DNA from: Pseudomonadota bacterium
Lineage (GTDB): Bacteria > Pseudomonadota > Gammaproteobacteria > Pseudomonadales > Pseudomonadaceae
Length of the DNA: 64,000 nucleotides
Reading direction: 5' to 3'
Assembly (NCBI GenBank): GCA_023388335.1
Contig: JAEWGL010000201.1
Coordinates: 6,376-70,375, forward strand
Shown piece after piece: positions 44,001-52,469 of the stretch. Numbering within the stretch: the stretch's first letter is position 1; each line of letters opens with the position of its first letter. The position numbers and the translations under genes are program-made. The notes under the pieces are model-generated. The model was not told where the DNA came from and did no database searches. It saw only the letters and a program-made list of their open reading frames with translations.

Positions 44001-44203
44001 TGCTGTTCGATGACCTGAGTCACCGAGTCTTCCATGGTCTTGGCCGACGCGCCGGTGTAGGTGGCGTTGAGGCTGATCTGCGGCGGGGCGATGTTGGGAT
44101 ACTGGGCCAGCGGCAGTTCGAAGATGGCCAGGCCACCCCCGAGCATGATCAGGATGGCGATGACCCAGGCGAAGATTGGCCGATCGATGAAAAAGCGTGC
44201 CAT
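41072..44203 (-). CDS. HAE1-family RND efflux transporter (AcrB/MexB-like)
   Basis: A 1043-residue inner-membrane proton/drug antiporter. It begins MARFFIDRPIFAWVIAILIM, has the TM4 proton-relay pair in LAIGLLVDDAIVVVENVERI (two adjacent Asp), the family motif GLSPREATRQSMGEISGALI, large periplasmic loops, and LVVPVGILGALLLT and LTTVGLAAKNAILIVEFAKE near the end. These identify it as an AcrB/MexB-type multidrug pump. Substrates cannot be inferred; coupling to a BaeSR-like system suggests induction by envelope stress or toxic compounds. Confidence 0.95.
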   Translation of the reverse strand: MARFFIDRPIFAWVIAILIMLGGGLAIFELPLAQYPNIAPPQISLNATYTGASAKTMEDSVTQVIEQQMTGLDGLTYISSTSSSSGSAKITLTFETGTDVNTAQMQVQTKLEQAKARLPDTVQQQGIQINNSASDFLIIVSLVSDNPDVTATDISDFISSTLYDQISRVSGVGDVTTLGSSYAMRIWLDPDKLKQFALMPSDVSSALEAQNVDTSAGQLGALPARAGQQLNATINARSKLQTAAQFRDLVLKYNSAGAVVTLADVARVELGSESYDVVAEHNGRPSGGLAVSLATGANALDVSEAVQAKLAELEQFFPSKLQLRSEVAYNTAPFVKISIEEVVKTLFEAIALVVLIMYLFMQNLRATLIPAIAVPVVLLGTFGVLAMLGYSINTLTMFGMVLAIGLLVDDAIVVVENVERIMVEKGLSPREATRQSMGEISGALIGIAVVLSAVFIPMAFFGGSTGIIYRQFSVTLVAAMALSVLVAMTLTPALCATLLKPVTAHGTPQRGFFGWFNRTFDRTSKRYQRGVGKVLARPLRGLLVYVLLLGGVALMFQKLPTAFLPEEDQGMLMMQMTLPVGGTDERLQAVSRQVQDYMLQQPEVASILTVRGLGNGGNAQNSGRGFIKLKDWSERQGDEHSATSVARRANMALSKILDANVFVIAPPAIQGLGQSSGFDVQLQDLAGLGHAELLKARDQFITLAAKDARLANVRAQGLEDTPQLNVHINDPKAGAMGVSASDINDTLSTVMGGSYVNDFVDAGRVKKVYLQGEADKRMLAEDIGAWYVRNDSDAMVPLSAFTSTSWSTASPLLERFNGFGSYELVGEPASGVSSGDAMAAVEQIMAQLPDGIGYAWTGQSYQERMAGNQAPLLYAISILFVFLCLAALYESWSVPFAVMLVVPVGILGALLLTGLRGLANDVYFQVGLLTTVGLAAKNAILIVEFAKEGYERSQDLITATLEAVRIRLRPVLMTSLAFILGVLPLALSSGAGAGGRQAIGTGVLGGMLAATVLGLFFIPLFYVLVQRLAGRRASTVDTVAGEV

Positions 44204-44213
44204 GGAGTGGGCC

Positions 44214-45398
44214 TCAGTTGCTGTCGTTGTGGGCGGTCAGGGGTTTGTTCTGCACCTGCACCTGTTGGCCAACACGCACCTTTTGCAGACCCTCGATGAT
44301 GACCTTGTCGCCTGCTGCCAGGCCCTGACTGACCCACCAGCGGTTGTCCACCGCGCGGGCCAAGGTCAGCTCACGCTGCTCTACCTTGCCATCGACCACT
44401 ACCAGGGCGGTGGCGCCACCGCGCTCGTCACGGCTGACGGCCTGCTGTGGTACCAAAATGGCGTCGTTCTGTACGCCTTCCTGCAGCGTTGCCTTGATGT
44501 ACATGCCCGGCATCAGCAGGCCGTCGGGATTGGGCACCACTGCGCGGAACGTCACACTGCCGGTGCTTTCGTCAACGCTCACGCCATTGAAGGTGAGGGT
44601 GCCGGCGTGTGCGTAGGTGCTGCCGTCTTCAAGTTCCAGGGTCACACGAGCGGCATCCGCCTGTCCGCTGCGTGCCAGCTTGCCTTCGGCCAGTTCGCGC
44701 TTGAGGCGCAGCAAGGTGCTGCTCGGCTGGGTGAAATCGACGTAGATCGGGTCCAGCTGCTGCACGGTGGTGAGGGCCGTGGTCTGCTCGGCAGTGACCA
44801 GTGCGCCAGGGGTGACCGTCGAGGTGGCGGTGCGGCCATCGATCGGCGCGTTGATGCGGGTGTAGTCGAGGTTGATCTGCGCAGTGCGCTGTTCTGCCAA
44901 GGCAGACTGCAGGCTGGCACGGGCCTCGAGCAGGGCCGACTGGGCGCTTTCGTTGTCTTCGGCACTGATGGCGTCGAGCTTCACCAGTTGAGCATCACGC
45001 TTGGCTTTGAGTTCGGCAGCCCGCAGGGTGGCTCTGGCTGAACTGACGGTGGCCTTGGCCTGGGCCAAGGTGGCCTGGTAGGTCTGTGGGTCAATCTGGT
45101 ACAGCGCCTGGCCGGCCTTGACCGTGTCGCCCTCGTTGAACAGGCGCTTTTGGATGATGCCACCCACCTGGGGGCGGATCTCGGCTATCAGGTGGGCGCT
45201 GGCGCGACCGGGCAGGGTGGTGGTCAGGGCCTGGGCTGCGGTGGTCACTTCATGCACCGCCACCTCCTGTACGGGAGCGGGAGGGGCAGCGGTCTCGGTC
45301 TCACCGCACCCCCCAAGGACAAGCAGGCCGGCGCCCAGCAGGAGCGCCCGGGACAAAGGTGAGCGTGTAAAGAACAGGGAGTGGAATAACGTATGCAT
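44214..45398 (-). CDS. RND efflux membrane-fusion (periplasmic adaptor) lipoprotein
   Basis: The ATG at 45398 yields 394 residues with an export signal and lipobox LGGC (about residue 30). The lipoyl half-motif regions (ADVRPQVGG-like AEIRPQVGGIIQKRLFNEGD and NLDYTRINAPIDGRTATSTV) flank a helical hairpin, followed by the beta-barrel domain (QLDPIYVDFTQPSSTLLRLK). The gene is first in the efflux operon and is divergent from the sensor kinase across about 150 bases of shared regulatory DNA. Confidence 0.93.
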   Translation of the reverse strand: MHTLFHSLFFTRSPLSRALLLGAGLLVLGGCGETETAAPPAPVQEVAVHEVTTAAQALTTTLPGRASAHLIAEIRPQVGGIIQKRLFNEGDTVKAGQALYQIDPQTYQATLAQAKATVSSARATLRAAELKAKRDAQLVKLDAISAEDNESAQSALLEARASLQSALAEQRTAQINLDYTRINAPIDGRTATSTVTPGALVTAEQTTALTTVQQLDPIYVDFTQPSSTLLRLKRELAEGKLARSGQADAARVTLELEDGSTYAHAGTLTFNGVSVDESTGSVTFRAVVPNPDGLLMPGMYIKATLQEGVQNDAILVPQQAVSRDERGGATALVVVDGKVEQRELTLARAVDNRWWVSQGLAAGDKVIIEGLQKVRVGQQVQVQNKPLTAHNDSN

Positions 45399-45549
45399 CG
45401 CAGGCTCCGACCCAATTGATTTAGATGGCCCAAGCGTGCGCGGGAATTGTGCAGCAAATGTGCAGAAACGGTGGAGATTGGCCTGTGCGCCTTGCGGCAC
45501 TGGAGTTGGCAAGCTTCAATGGTGGCAATTCCAATTCACTGGCGGAGCC
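45399..45549. promoter_or_regulatory. Divergent promoter region between efflux operon and two-component system
   Basis: The 151 bases between the two start codons must hold promoters for both operons and any binding site of the response regulator. TTGGCCTG, GTTGGCAAG and GGTGGCAATT recur loosely near 45478-45530, and AATTCCAATT is at 45527-45536. I cannot define an operator by eye. Confidence 0.45.
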
Positions 45550-46944
45550 ATGAAAGTCAGCCTTTCGCACAAGTTTTTCTTCGCGATGCTCGTGGTCTGC
45601 ACTTTCGCCGTGTTGGGGATGGTTTTCGCCGCCTACCTGAGCTTGAAGTATGGCTTTCTCGGCTACCTCAATCAGCAAGCCGAGGAGCGCATGGATCGCA
45701 TCGTGCCGCGGGTCGAGCAGGCCTATGCACGTAATGGCAGCTGGGATTTCATCCGTCTCGACAAGGACCAGTGGTTCGAACTGCTGCGCCCGGACGATAC
45801 CCAGCCGGACAAGACGTTCGACCCCAGCTTGCTGACGGTCTCCGACCTGACCGGCGCATTCGTGCGCTTTGCCCTGCTCGATGCCCAGCGGCGGCCGATC
45901 ATCGGCTACCAGGGGCCTAGCAATGAAATGCTGCTGCGCCCGATCAGGCATCAAGAACAGGTGGTTGGCTGGATGGCCCTTGCGCCGCTGCAGTCGGTAA
46001 CCAGCGTGGGAGACCGCCGCTTCCAGCTGAACCAGCTGCGCTCCAGCCTGCTGATAGGTCTGGCCTGTCTGTTGGCCACAGGTGTTATCGCCTGGTGGCT
46101 TAGCCGTGCCTTGCTCCGCCCGATCCGTGAAGTGGCCAGGGCTACCCATCGCCTGGCTGCGGGTGATTATGAAATCCAGCTGCCGGTGCGTTCGGCAGAC
46201 GAAGCAGGGCAATTGGCCGGCGACTTCAACCGCATGGCCGCCGCGCTGGCGAGCAACGAGCGCCTGCGCCGCGACTTCATGGCCGATATTTCCCACGAGC
46301 TGCGCACGCCGCTGGCGGTGATGCGTGCTGAACTTGAAGCCATGGAAGATGGCATTCGCCCGGTCGATGGTAACGGTCTGCGCTCGCTGCAAGGCGAGGT
46401 CGGGTCGCTGAGCAAGCTGGTCGATGACCTGTTTGACCTGTCACTGGCTGAAGTAGGTGGACCAACCTATCGACGTGAACGCATCGACTTGTGCGTGCTG
46501 TTACCGGTGGTGACCGAAGCCTTCCAGGCCAGTTTTGCCGAGCGCGGCCTGCAACTGCGGCTGGAGTTGCCTGAGCAGCCACTGTGGGTAATGGGCGACG
46601 AGGGACGCCTGGGCCAGTTGCTGCACAATCTGCTGGAAAACAGCCGTCGCTATACCGATGCAGGTGGGTTTACCGTTTTGCGTGCATTCCAGGAAGGTGA
46701 CCAGGTGCTTGTGCAATGTGAAGATACTGCCCCGGGAGTCGACAGCGCCTCGCTCGCGCGACTGTTCGAACGCTTCTACCGCGCCGAACGCTCGCGCAAC
46801 CGGGCCAGCGGCGGCACCGGGTTGGGGCTGGCGATTTGCCGGGGTATTGCCGAAGTGCACGGCGGTCAGCTGACCGCCAAGGCCTCGGCCATGGGCGGGC
46901 TGCTGCTGGTGCTGACACTGCCACTGGCGGGAGAACAAGCATGA
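45550..46944 (+). CDS. BaeS-like sensor histidine kinase
   Basis: The ATG at 45550 (GGCGGAGCC just upstream) gives 464 residues starting MKVSLSHKFFFAML; a long open extension upstream overlaps the divergent promoter and is rejected. Order of domains: TM helix (about 10-32), periplasmic sensor (~35-165), TM helix (~167-185), HAMP, dimerisation/phosphoacceptor helix with DISHELRTP (His 249), and ATPase domain with LLENSRRYTD (N box) and GGTGLGLAI (G box). It is coupled to the regulator by ATGA and probably controls the divergent pump operon. Confidence 0.93.
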   Translation: MKVSLSHKFFFAMLVVCTFAVLGMVFAAYLSLKYGFLGYLNQQAEERMDRIVPRVEQAYARNGSWDFIRLDKDQWFELLRPDDTQPDKTFDPSLLTVSDLTGAFVRFALLDAQRRPIIGYQGPSNEMLLRPIRHQEQVVGWMALAPLQSVTSVGDRRFQLNQLRSSLLIGLACLLATGVIAWWLSRALLRPIREVARATHRLAAGDYEIQLPVRSADEAGQLAGDFNRMAAALASNERLRRDFMADISHELRTPLAVMRAELEAMEDGIRPVDGNGLRSLQGEVGSLSKLVDDLFDLSLAEVGGPTYRRERIDLCVLLPVVTEAFQASFAERGLQLRLELPEQPLWVMGDEGRLGQLLHNLLENSRRYTDAGGFTVLRAFQEGDQVLVQCEDTAPGVDSASLARLFERFYRAERSRNRASGGTGLGLAICRGIAEVHGGQLTAKASAMGGLLLVLTLPLAGEQA

Positions 46945-47603
46945 GCCAGATTCTGCTGGTGGAGGATGAACCCAAGCTCGCCGCACTGGTAGGTGATTAT
47001 CTGCGCGCAGGTGGTTATCGCGTCGACTACCTGGCAGATGGCCTGGCGGTGATCCCGGCCATCCGTCAAGGCCAGTACGAACTCGTCCTGCTCGACTTGA
47101 TGCTGCCTGGCCGCGATGGCCTGGACATCTGCCGCGAGCTGCGCAGCTTCACTCAGATGCCGCTGATCATGATGACCGCCAGGGTCGATGAAATAGACCG
47201 CCTGCTAGGGCTAGAGCTGGGCGCCGACGACTACATATGCAAGCCGTTTTCGCCCCGGGAGCTGGTGGCGCGGGTCAAGGCCGTGCTGCGCCGCAGCGGG
47301 CAGCAGGGGCCAGGCATGGGCCTGGAGCTCGATGCCCGCATGTTCCAGGCCCGCTACAAGGGCGTGGCGCTGGATCTGACGCCGGTAGAGTTCCGCATGC
47401 TTGCCGCGTTGGCGGCCCGGCCCGGGCAAGTGCTGTCTCGCGACCAGCTGATGAACCACATCTACCAGGACCATCGCGTGGTCGCAGACCGAACCGTAGA
47501 CAGTCACGTTAAGAATTTACGGCGCAAACTGTCAGGAGTAGTTCCAGGACATGACCCACTCAGGTCTGTATATGGGGTGGGTTACAGCCTAGAGCTTGAT
47601 TAG
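46941..47603 (+). CDS. BaeR-like OmpR-family response regulator
   Basis: A 220-residue protein. The receiver domain (residues ~3-115) has the acidic pocket VEDE (7-10), phosphoacceptor Asp 52 in LLDLMLPGRDG, and the conserved Lys in YICKPFSPRE. The C-terminal winged helix (ARYKGVALDLTPVEFRMLAA through VDSHVKNLRRKL) binds DNA. It overlaps the kinase stop by 4 bases. Together they form a complete two-component system next to the efflux genes. Confidence 0.94.
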   Translation: MSQILLVEDEPKLAALVGDYLRAGGYRVDYLADGLAVIPAIRQGQYELVLLDLMLPGRDGLDICRELRSFTQMPLIMMTARVDEIDRLLGLELGADDYICKPFSPRELVARVKAVLRRSGQQGPGMGLELDARMFQARYKGVALDLTPVEFRMLAALAARPGQVLSRDQLMNHIYQDHRVVADRTVDSHVKNLRRKLSGVVPGHDPLRSVYGVGYSLELD

Positions 47604-47848
47604 AACCCGGCCGTCAGCGGAGCGCCAGTGCTAGGCTCAACGGGTCGGGCACGTGGTTACCGAAATCAACTGCTCATTGGCTTGGTAGGTAAAATCCCGA
47701 GCGGTTTGGTTGTTATGTCAGACCGGAGTAGGTACGAGGGCGGTAATTGAACAATATTGGTCATTCTAAAATTAACAGATGCGGAGCGTTTTATTGAAAT
47801 TGCCACCAACATTTCTTGAAACTGCTACTTTGGGTCGACAACGGACAG
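47604..47848. other. Gene-free AT-rich junction right of the efflux cargo
   Basis: About 245 bases without a gene. The part after 47740 is AT-rich (AACAATATTGGTCATTC, AAAATTAAC). It separates the cargo from the PFL_4697 gene and probably includes the right insertion boundary. I found no direct repeat matching the left boundary by eye. Confidence 0.45.
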
Positions 47849-48577
47849 TCAAAGGTATTTTTTGAAAGTCGCAGCCGTGATTGCCACCATCCATCCAAGC
47901 ACCGCAGCGCATGGCAGTAGCACCCAAATGGGATTCATCGATAAGGGAAGAGAGAGGTAGATCACCCAAGGGCTTACCATAAGCGGCAGCAGCGTCCGCT
48001 TCGCTCGATGGTACACAAAGCTGCTCTCCCGGCCCGCCCCGAACTTGCGCAGGTCGCGACGCATTAAGCCATCGACCGCGCCGGTGATCACGGCAAGCAA
48101 GAACAGCGGTGTGGCCAAGGTGAGAACGACCAGTCGCACGACGAAAGTAAAGACCGTAAACAAGGCCGCCAGCAGGTAGTCCTGCATCACAACGTAGACT
48201 TGTGCGAGCTGCCCGTGCACTGACGTCTCACGACCAAGCAGCTTCAGCTGGGCATCGGATGTCCCCCATCCAGAGCGCACAACGACCCTATCGTTGAGGT
48301 GTTCGAGTATCTTGAAAGTCGCTTGAGCTGGTTCTTGCACGAGCAATGAATGCTTGAAGTGACTGCTGAGCCAGCCGAGCTCACTCAGCCACATGGTATG
48401 ACTGTGATGCCAGCCCTGCTCGGGCCAGAACCAGAGCATGCCCGCGAACTCCAGCAGGATGGAGAACATCAAGGAGGCGAACAGCAGACCGAGTAATCGT
48501 AGGCAAAACTCAAGCGTGCCGAGGATCAGACCCGGTCGTCGTTGTGGTTGAGGCGGGTTGTTTAGAGCAGTACGCAT
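47849..48577 (-). CDS. ICE membrane protein, PFL_4697 family (DUF4400)
   Basis: A 242-residue inner-membrane protein with four predicted helices (LLGLLFASLMFSILLEFAGM; LLAALFTVFTFVVRLVVLTL; ATPLFLLAVITGAVDG; WVLLPCAAVLGWMVAITAAT) and the segment VDGLMRRDLRKFGAGRESSFVYHRAKR, the hallmark of TIGR03747/DUF4400. It follows TraD in the same direction. In relatives the RAQPRD gene comes soon after it; here ~9 kb of cargo intervenes. Confidence 0.9.
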   Translation of the reverse strand: MRTALNNPPQPQRRPGLILGTLEFCLRLLGLLFASLMFSILLEFAGMLWFWPEQGWHHSHTMWLSELGWLSSHFKHSLLVQEPAQATFKILEHLNDRVVVRSGWGTSDAQLKLLGRETSVHGQLAQVYVVMQDYLLAALFTVFTFVVRLVVLTLATPLFLLAVITGAVDGLMRRDLRKFGAGRESSFVYHRAKRTLLPLMVSPWVIYLSLPLSMNPIWVLLPCAAVLGWMVAITAATFKKYL

Positions 48578-48612
48578 TAAAGGCTCCTAAGTGTTCGCTG
48601 GCTGCCAGGTGC

Positions 48613-50739
48613 TCACGGGCCGGATTTACACCCGGGTGGTGACATCTCGGGATCGAAGTCGGCCGTCGGCGCACCGCCGGCGCTGCTCCACCAACTTCCC
48701 GCATTAGCGTTGTAGGACTCGCGCATGCGCGCAGCCAGCGCCTGCAGATCCTCTGGCATTGCATCGTCGCTGGCGGGTTTGGGCAGCGGCATTCGCACTT
48801 TCCAAAGTTGCCCGCCTTCCTGGAACGAGTACATCTGACCCTTCGGCAGGGCGATTATGTGTGCGGGCTCGATCAGTGGCACGGAGGTGGTGGTCACCCG
48901 GTCCTGCGAAGAAGAGGTGAAGTCAGTTCTAGCATCGGGATCGGCCGTGTCGGTCGCGCCGGAGACCAGAGTACGGGTCTGCACGTTGACCTTCGGCAGC
49001 TGATTGGTCAGCAGCTCGGCGGTCGCAGTTTCCCGTACGCGCAGCATCTGCAGGGTGTTGAAGTTGCCGATGACTTGGCCGGCTTTGGCTCGGCTGCCGA
49101 TACGTGCCTCGATGTCGCTCAACGTCTGCGTGTAGGCGGTGACCTGGATACCGGCGCCGCCGCCTTTGTTGATCAGTGGAATGAACTCGTCGCCCATGAG
49201 CTCATTGAATTCGTCGGCGTGCAAATTGATGGGCACCTGGTCAGTCGCGCTGTAGGAGTTCGGCAGGCCATGGTCGATGCCGTGTTTGTAGATGTGCCCG
49301 GCCACCGAGACCAGGTCGGCAAACATCGAGTTGCCGACCGCTGCGGCGACCTCTGCATCGGACAGTGCATCCAGGCCGACGTAGACGATGCCGCGTTTGC
49401 GGATCACCTGCAGCCAGTCGAAGATGGGTCGTGGATCGTCCAGGTCGGCATAGTTGGGGGCCAGCAACTGGGCTGTCTTACCACTGGTGAGCTTTTCCAG
49501 CAGCGGCAGCAGCGAGGCGACGATCTTGTCGAAGTACGTGCGGTCGTAGCGCACAGCCGAACGAAGGCCGTCCATGACCGGGTCGAACAAGCGCTTGGCG
49601 GTGAGGTACTGCTCGATGGCGACCACACGTTTCTCGCGGCCGACCATGTGCCGTGGCACGTTCTTCTCGTTGAGGCGAGCTTCAAGATCCACGATTGTCT
49701 CCCAGGCCTGCGGATCATGTCGGGCGAAAAAGTGCTGGGCGTATTCGATGAACAGCGCATCGATGTTCACCACGTGCCGCTGAATCTGCAGGTAGTCAGG
49801 GCGTCGGCCGAGTTCGATCAACGCCCGGGCGATGATGTTGACGAAGCGCCAGGCGAACTCGCGAAACGCGGCCGAGTTGCCTTCGCCGCTGAGTTGGCCG
49901 GCGATGCGGGTGGCGACTTCGGAAATGCGGCCGAAGCGGCCGATGGCGTTGTAGCGGGCGGAAATCTCCGGCCAGCCCAGGTGAAAGACGTAGAGCTCGT
50001 GCTGACGGCCAGCGCGTCGCGCTTCCACGTACATGCGCTTGAGCAGGTCGGCATCGCCTTTGGGGTCGAAGACGACCACCACTTCCTGACTTGGCCGATG
50101 AATGTCCTGGGTGATATATAGCTCGGCCAGGCGCGTTTTTCCGACCCGGGTAGTGCCCAGCACCAGGGTGTGGCCCACGCGTTCGCCCAGTGGCAAGGAC
50201 GCCTCCTGCTCGTTGGGCTCGACGCCATGCAGCAGCGGTGAGCCGCCCACGGGCGGCAGCGGCCGTACCGGGTTGAGAGAGCTGTCCCAGGCGGTCACGC
50301 GAGGCAGGAGGGATAGCCCTGGCGGCGCTTTTTCCAGCACGTGCTCCAGGCGCCGTGCCCATTGGTAGGCCGCTGACTGGTTGACGTAGCGGGCCAGCGC
50401 GGGGTCTTGTGCTTCAAGCAAGCGTTGTGTGTGGAGCCGGCTCCAGCGAAAGCCACGGCCCATGAACAGGCGCTTGGTGCTGACCGGGATCTGTCGGCTC
50501 GTCAGCGAGTAGCGGGGCAGGCGGCGGATGTTGCGCCGATAACGCAAAACAATGCGAGCCTCGTTGAGGCGCTTGAGACCGAAGGCGGTGTAGGCCAGGG
50601 CCATACCGGCGCCGACCTCCGGCGACAGCGCCACGGCCCAGGGCGAATGCAGGCACAGCGCGCCAGCGCCGGCGCAGATCCCCACGGTGTACAACTCCAC
50701 TGCCGGGCGCAGCAGGGATTCCATCGCATGATCGCCCAT
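48613..50739 (-). CDS. traD: Conjugative coupling factor TraD, PFGI-1 class (type IV coupling protein)
   Basis: A 708-residue ATPase with two N-terminal membrane helices (~15-55), Walker A LGTTRVGKTR (about residues 194-203), Walker B VVVVFDPKGD (~217-226) and a later HADEFNEL motif. It recruits the relaxase-DNA complex to the T4SS. Two starts (codons 1 and 6) are possible. The C-terminus is Pro/Ala/Ser rich. Gene order PFL_4695 - TraD - PFL_4697 is conserved. Confidence 0.94.
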   Translation of the reverse strand: MGDHAMESLLRPAVELYTVGICAGAGALCLHSPWAVALSPEVGAGMALAYTAFGLKRLNEARIVLRYRRNIRRLPRYSLTSRQIPVSTKRLFMGRGFRWSRLHTQRLLEAQDPALARYVNQSAAYQWARRLEHVLEKAPPGLSLLPRVTAWDSSLNPVRPLPPVGGSPLLHGVEPNEQEASLPLGERVGHTLVLGTTRVGKTRLAELYITQDIHRPSQEVVVVFDPKGDADLLKRMYVEARRAGRQHELYVFHLGWPEISARYNAIGRFGRISEVATRIAGQLSGEGNSAAFREFAWRFVNIIARALIELGRRPDYLQIQRHVVNIDALFIEYAQHFFARHDPQAWETIVDLEARLNEKNVPRHMVGREKRVVAIEQYLTAKRLFDPVMDGLRSAVRYDRTYFDKIVASLLPLLEKLTSGKTAQLLAPNYADLDDPRPIFDWLQVIRKRGIVYVGLDALSDAEVAAAVGNSMFADLVSVAGHIYKHGIDHGLPNSYSATDQVPINLHADEFNELMGDEFIPLINKGGGAGIQVTAYTQTLSDIEARIGSRAKAGQVIGNFNTLQMLRVRETATAELLTNQLPKVNVQTRTLVSGATDTADPDARTDFTSSSQDRVTTTSVPLIEPAHIIALPKGQMYSFQEGGQLWKVRMPLPKPASDDAMPEDLQALAARMRESYNANAGSWWSSAGGAPTADFDPEMSPPGCKSGP

Positions 50740-50748
50740 GGCGCTACC

Positions 50749-51210
50749 TCACTGCTCCAGGCCGGTCGGTGTGATCAGCACCGGGTAGTGTTCCAGTTCC
50801 AGCCGCTCGGCGATGTCGTCGCCGCTCACCGGCCAGATGGCCAATCCAGGCGCTACCGCCTGGATGCGCTGCAGCGCCGCCGCGTCGGCGACTTCAACGG
50901 CCAGGCCGTTGGCGCCCAACCGCTTCAGTGCTGGCGCGTGCTGCCCCAGCCACGCCAATGAGGCGGCGTCCGCGCCAACCAGGAACAGCGGGGCCATGCC
51001 CGGCAGATCCAAGGCTCTGCGCGGCACCTCACCCGGCGCGAGGCGCGCGCTGTGCACCGGCAATACCCAGTTCAGCGTGCGTGGATCGGGCCGTGCGATC
51101 GGCGCGGTCGACTCGGCGGCCATGGCCGGGGGCGTTGTCCCAAGCGATGCCCCGGCAGCCAACAACCCCACCAGCCCGCAGATCAGTGCGCCCCGGCGAA
51201 CGTCGATCAT
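50749..51210 (-). CDS. Integrating conjugative element protein, PFL_4695 family
   Basis: A 153-residue exported protein with a signal peptide ending around PPAMAAES. The mature part has DLPGMAPLFLVGADAASLAW, NGLAVEVADAAALQRIQAVA and LELEHYPVLITPTGLEQ, typical of TIGR03765. The C-terminal 'HYPVLITPTG' is the best-conserved part. Probably periplasmic; exact role in transfer unknown. It overlaps the transglycosylase gene by 4 bases. Confidence 0.9.
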   Translation of the reverse strand: MIDVRRGALICGLVGLLAAGASLGTTPPAMAAESTAPIARPDPRTLNWVLPVHSARLAPGEVPRRALDLPGMAPLFLVGADAASLAWLGQHAPALKRLGANGLAVEVADAAALQRIQAVAPGLAIWPVSGDDIAERLELEHYPVLITPTGLEQ

Positions 51211-51761
51211 AAGCGTGGTCCTCCACGGCTGGACGTGGCGGCTTCAAGGCGCTGCCAGTGCTGGCTGAACTGCGTGCTGTAGCGTGCCGCCGGGGCTCCA
51301 CCCGCAGGCCGGTGGTAGCGGCCTGCGGCAATGACCCAGTCACCGACGTCGGTGTAGTGCTCGCGCAACAGGTCGGAGGTGACGGCGAGGTTGGCGCGCG
51401 GATCGAGGGCATCGCAGGCGGTGGGGTAACGCTCCGGGTGGTAGCCCAGGTTGGTTTGCCCCAGGCCAACGTCGATGCGCTTGGGATCATGCCTGTTGAG
51501 CGCCACGGTGAGAGCGCTGCAGGCCTGGTCACGGGTGGCGAAACGCTGCGGCGTGCCGGCCACATTCAAGGTCCACGGCCAGGGAATAAGTCGCCCACGC
51601 AGCGGCGTGCCGCTCTCCTGCTGGGCAATGGCGAACAGCACCGAGGCCGGGATGCCAGCTTGGGCGGCGGCCAACTGGTAAGCCGGCGGAGGCAGGCCGT
51701 CTGCTTGGGCCGCAGTGCCCCCCAACAGGGCCAGGGCCAGGGTCAGTCGACGCGCTGCCAT
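51207..51761 (-). CDS. Lytic transglycosylase (VirB1-like)
   Basis: The ATG at 51761 gives 184 residues with a signal peptide (LTLALALLGGTAAQA). The SLT fold follows: FAIAQQESGTPLRG with the catalytic Glu, IDVGLGQTNLGYHPERYPTA (variant of the GLMQ motif) and YTDVGDWVIAAGRYHRPAGG. It would open peptidoglycan locally for T4SS assembly. The end of the PFL_4693 gene overlaps its start by 19 bases. Confidence 0.92.
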   Translation of the reverse strand: MAARRLTLALALLGGTAAQADGLPPPAYQLAAAQAGIPASVLFAIAQQESGTPLRGRLIPWPWTLNVAGTPQRFATRDQACSALTVALNRHDPKRIDVGLGQTNLGYHPERYPTACDALDPRANLAVTSDLLREHYTDVGDWVIAAGRYHRPAGGAPAARYSTQFSQHWQRLEAATSSRGGPRL

Positions 51762-52465
51762 TTCCCTTCCACCTGTTGATAGCGTGCGGGCAGAGGGCGG
51801 CTGGCGCCGAGGGCGAACCAGCGGCCGCGGTCGTGATTGAGGGTGACTTGGCCGTTGCTGACCTGGACCGGGGTGATGCCCACCGTGCGCGCCCATTGCC
51901 GAATGTGCGCATCATCGCCCTGGCTGCCCACCAGGTAGACGTCCAGTTGGATGCCTGCGCTCAGCCATTGGCGGATGTTGACCTCACAGGTCGAGCACGG
52001 GTCTTCCACAAACACGGCATAGCGCGGGTTGCTCGACGGGATTGCCACATCGCTCATTCCCTGCACCGGCAGCAACCCCGGGAACAGCCGCGTCCAGGCA
52101 GCGGAGTAAGCTTTCTGATAGGCCAGTTCGCGCTCGGCGCGTTTGGCTTCGAGTCGCACCTGCAGCTCGGCGTAGCGCTGACGCTCCTGGTCCGAATCGG
52201 TTTCCACGCCCAGGGTGGTCAGCGGGTCGAGTTGTGGTGACCAGTACTGGCGGGGGCCGCCCTGTAAATGCTCGAACTTGGCCCATTCGTCATCGGTCAG
52301 CCCCCAGGCCTTGGCCTGTGCTGCGGATCGCTCAAGCCGCAGCGGGGCCTGCTCGCTGGACTGCTGCTCGGTTTCGACCGTGGCTGGTGCGCTCCATGCC
52401 GGGCCTGTCACCAGACAGATGGGAAGTAGGAGCAGCGAGAGGGTAGTGAACCGGACCATACGCAC
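51743..52465 (-). CDS. Integrating conjugative element protein, PFL_4693 family
   Basis: A 240-residue exported protein (signal peptide MRMVRFTTLSLLLLPICLVT ... AWSA). It contains the family's EWAKFEHLQGGPRQYWSPQL and LTTLGVETDSDQERQRYAEL and a CxxC pair in VEDPCSTCEVNIRQWLSAGI, suggesting a thioredoxin-like fold or redox role. TIGR03759 proteins are found in this position in PFGI-1-class ICEs. Confidence 0.9.
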   Translation of the reverse strand: MRMVRFTTLSLLLLPICLVTGPAWSAPATVETEQQSSEQAPLRLERSAAQAKAWGLTDDEWAKFEHLQGGPRQYWSPQLDPLTTLGVETDSDQERQRYAELQVRLEAKRAERELAYQKAYSAAWTRLFPGLLPVQGMSDVAIPSSNPRYAVFVEDPCSTCEVNIRQWLSAGIQLDVYLVGSQGDDAHIRQWARTVGITPVQVSNGQVTLNHDRGRWFALGASRPLPARYQQVEGKWQRVD

Positions 52466-52469
52466 CTCG

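Noticed and set aside
45118..45549. Long in-frame N-terminal extension of the sensor kinase gene
   Set aside because: It covers the divergent promoter and the start of the adaptor gene on the other strand, lacks kinase-family similarity, and the ATG at 45550 gives a normal kinase N-terminus with a membrane helix.
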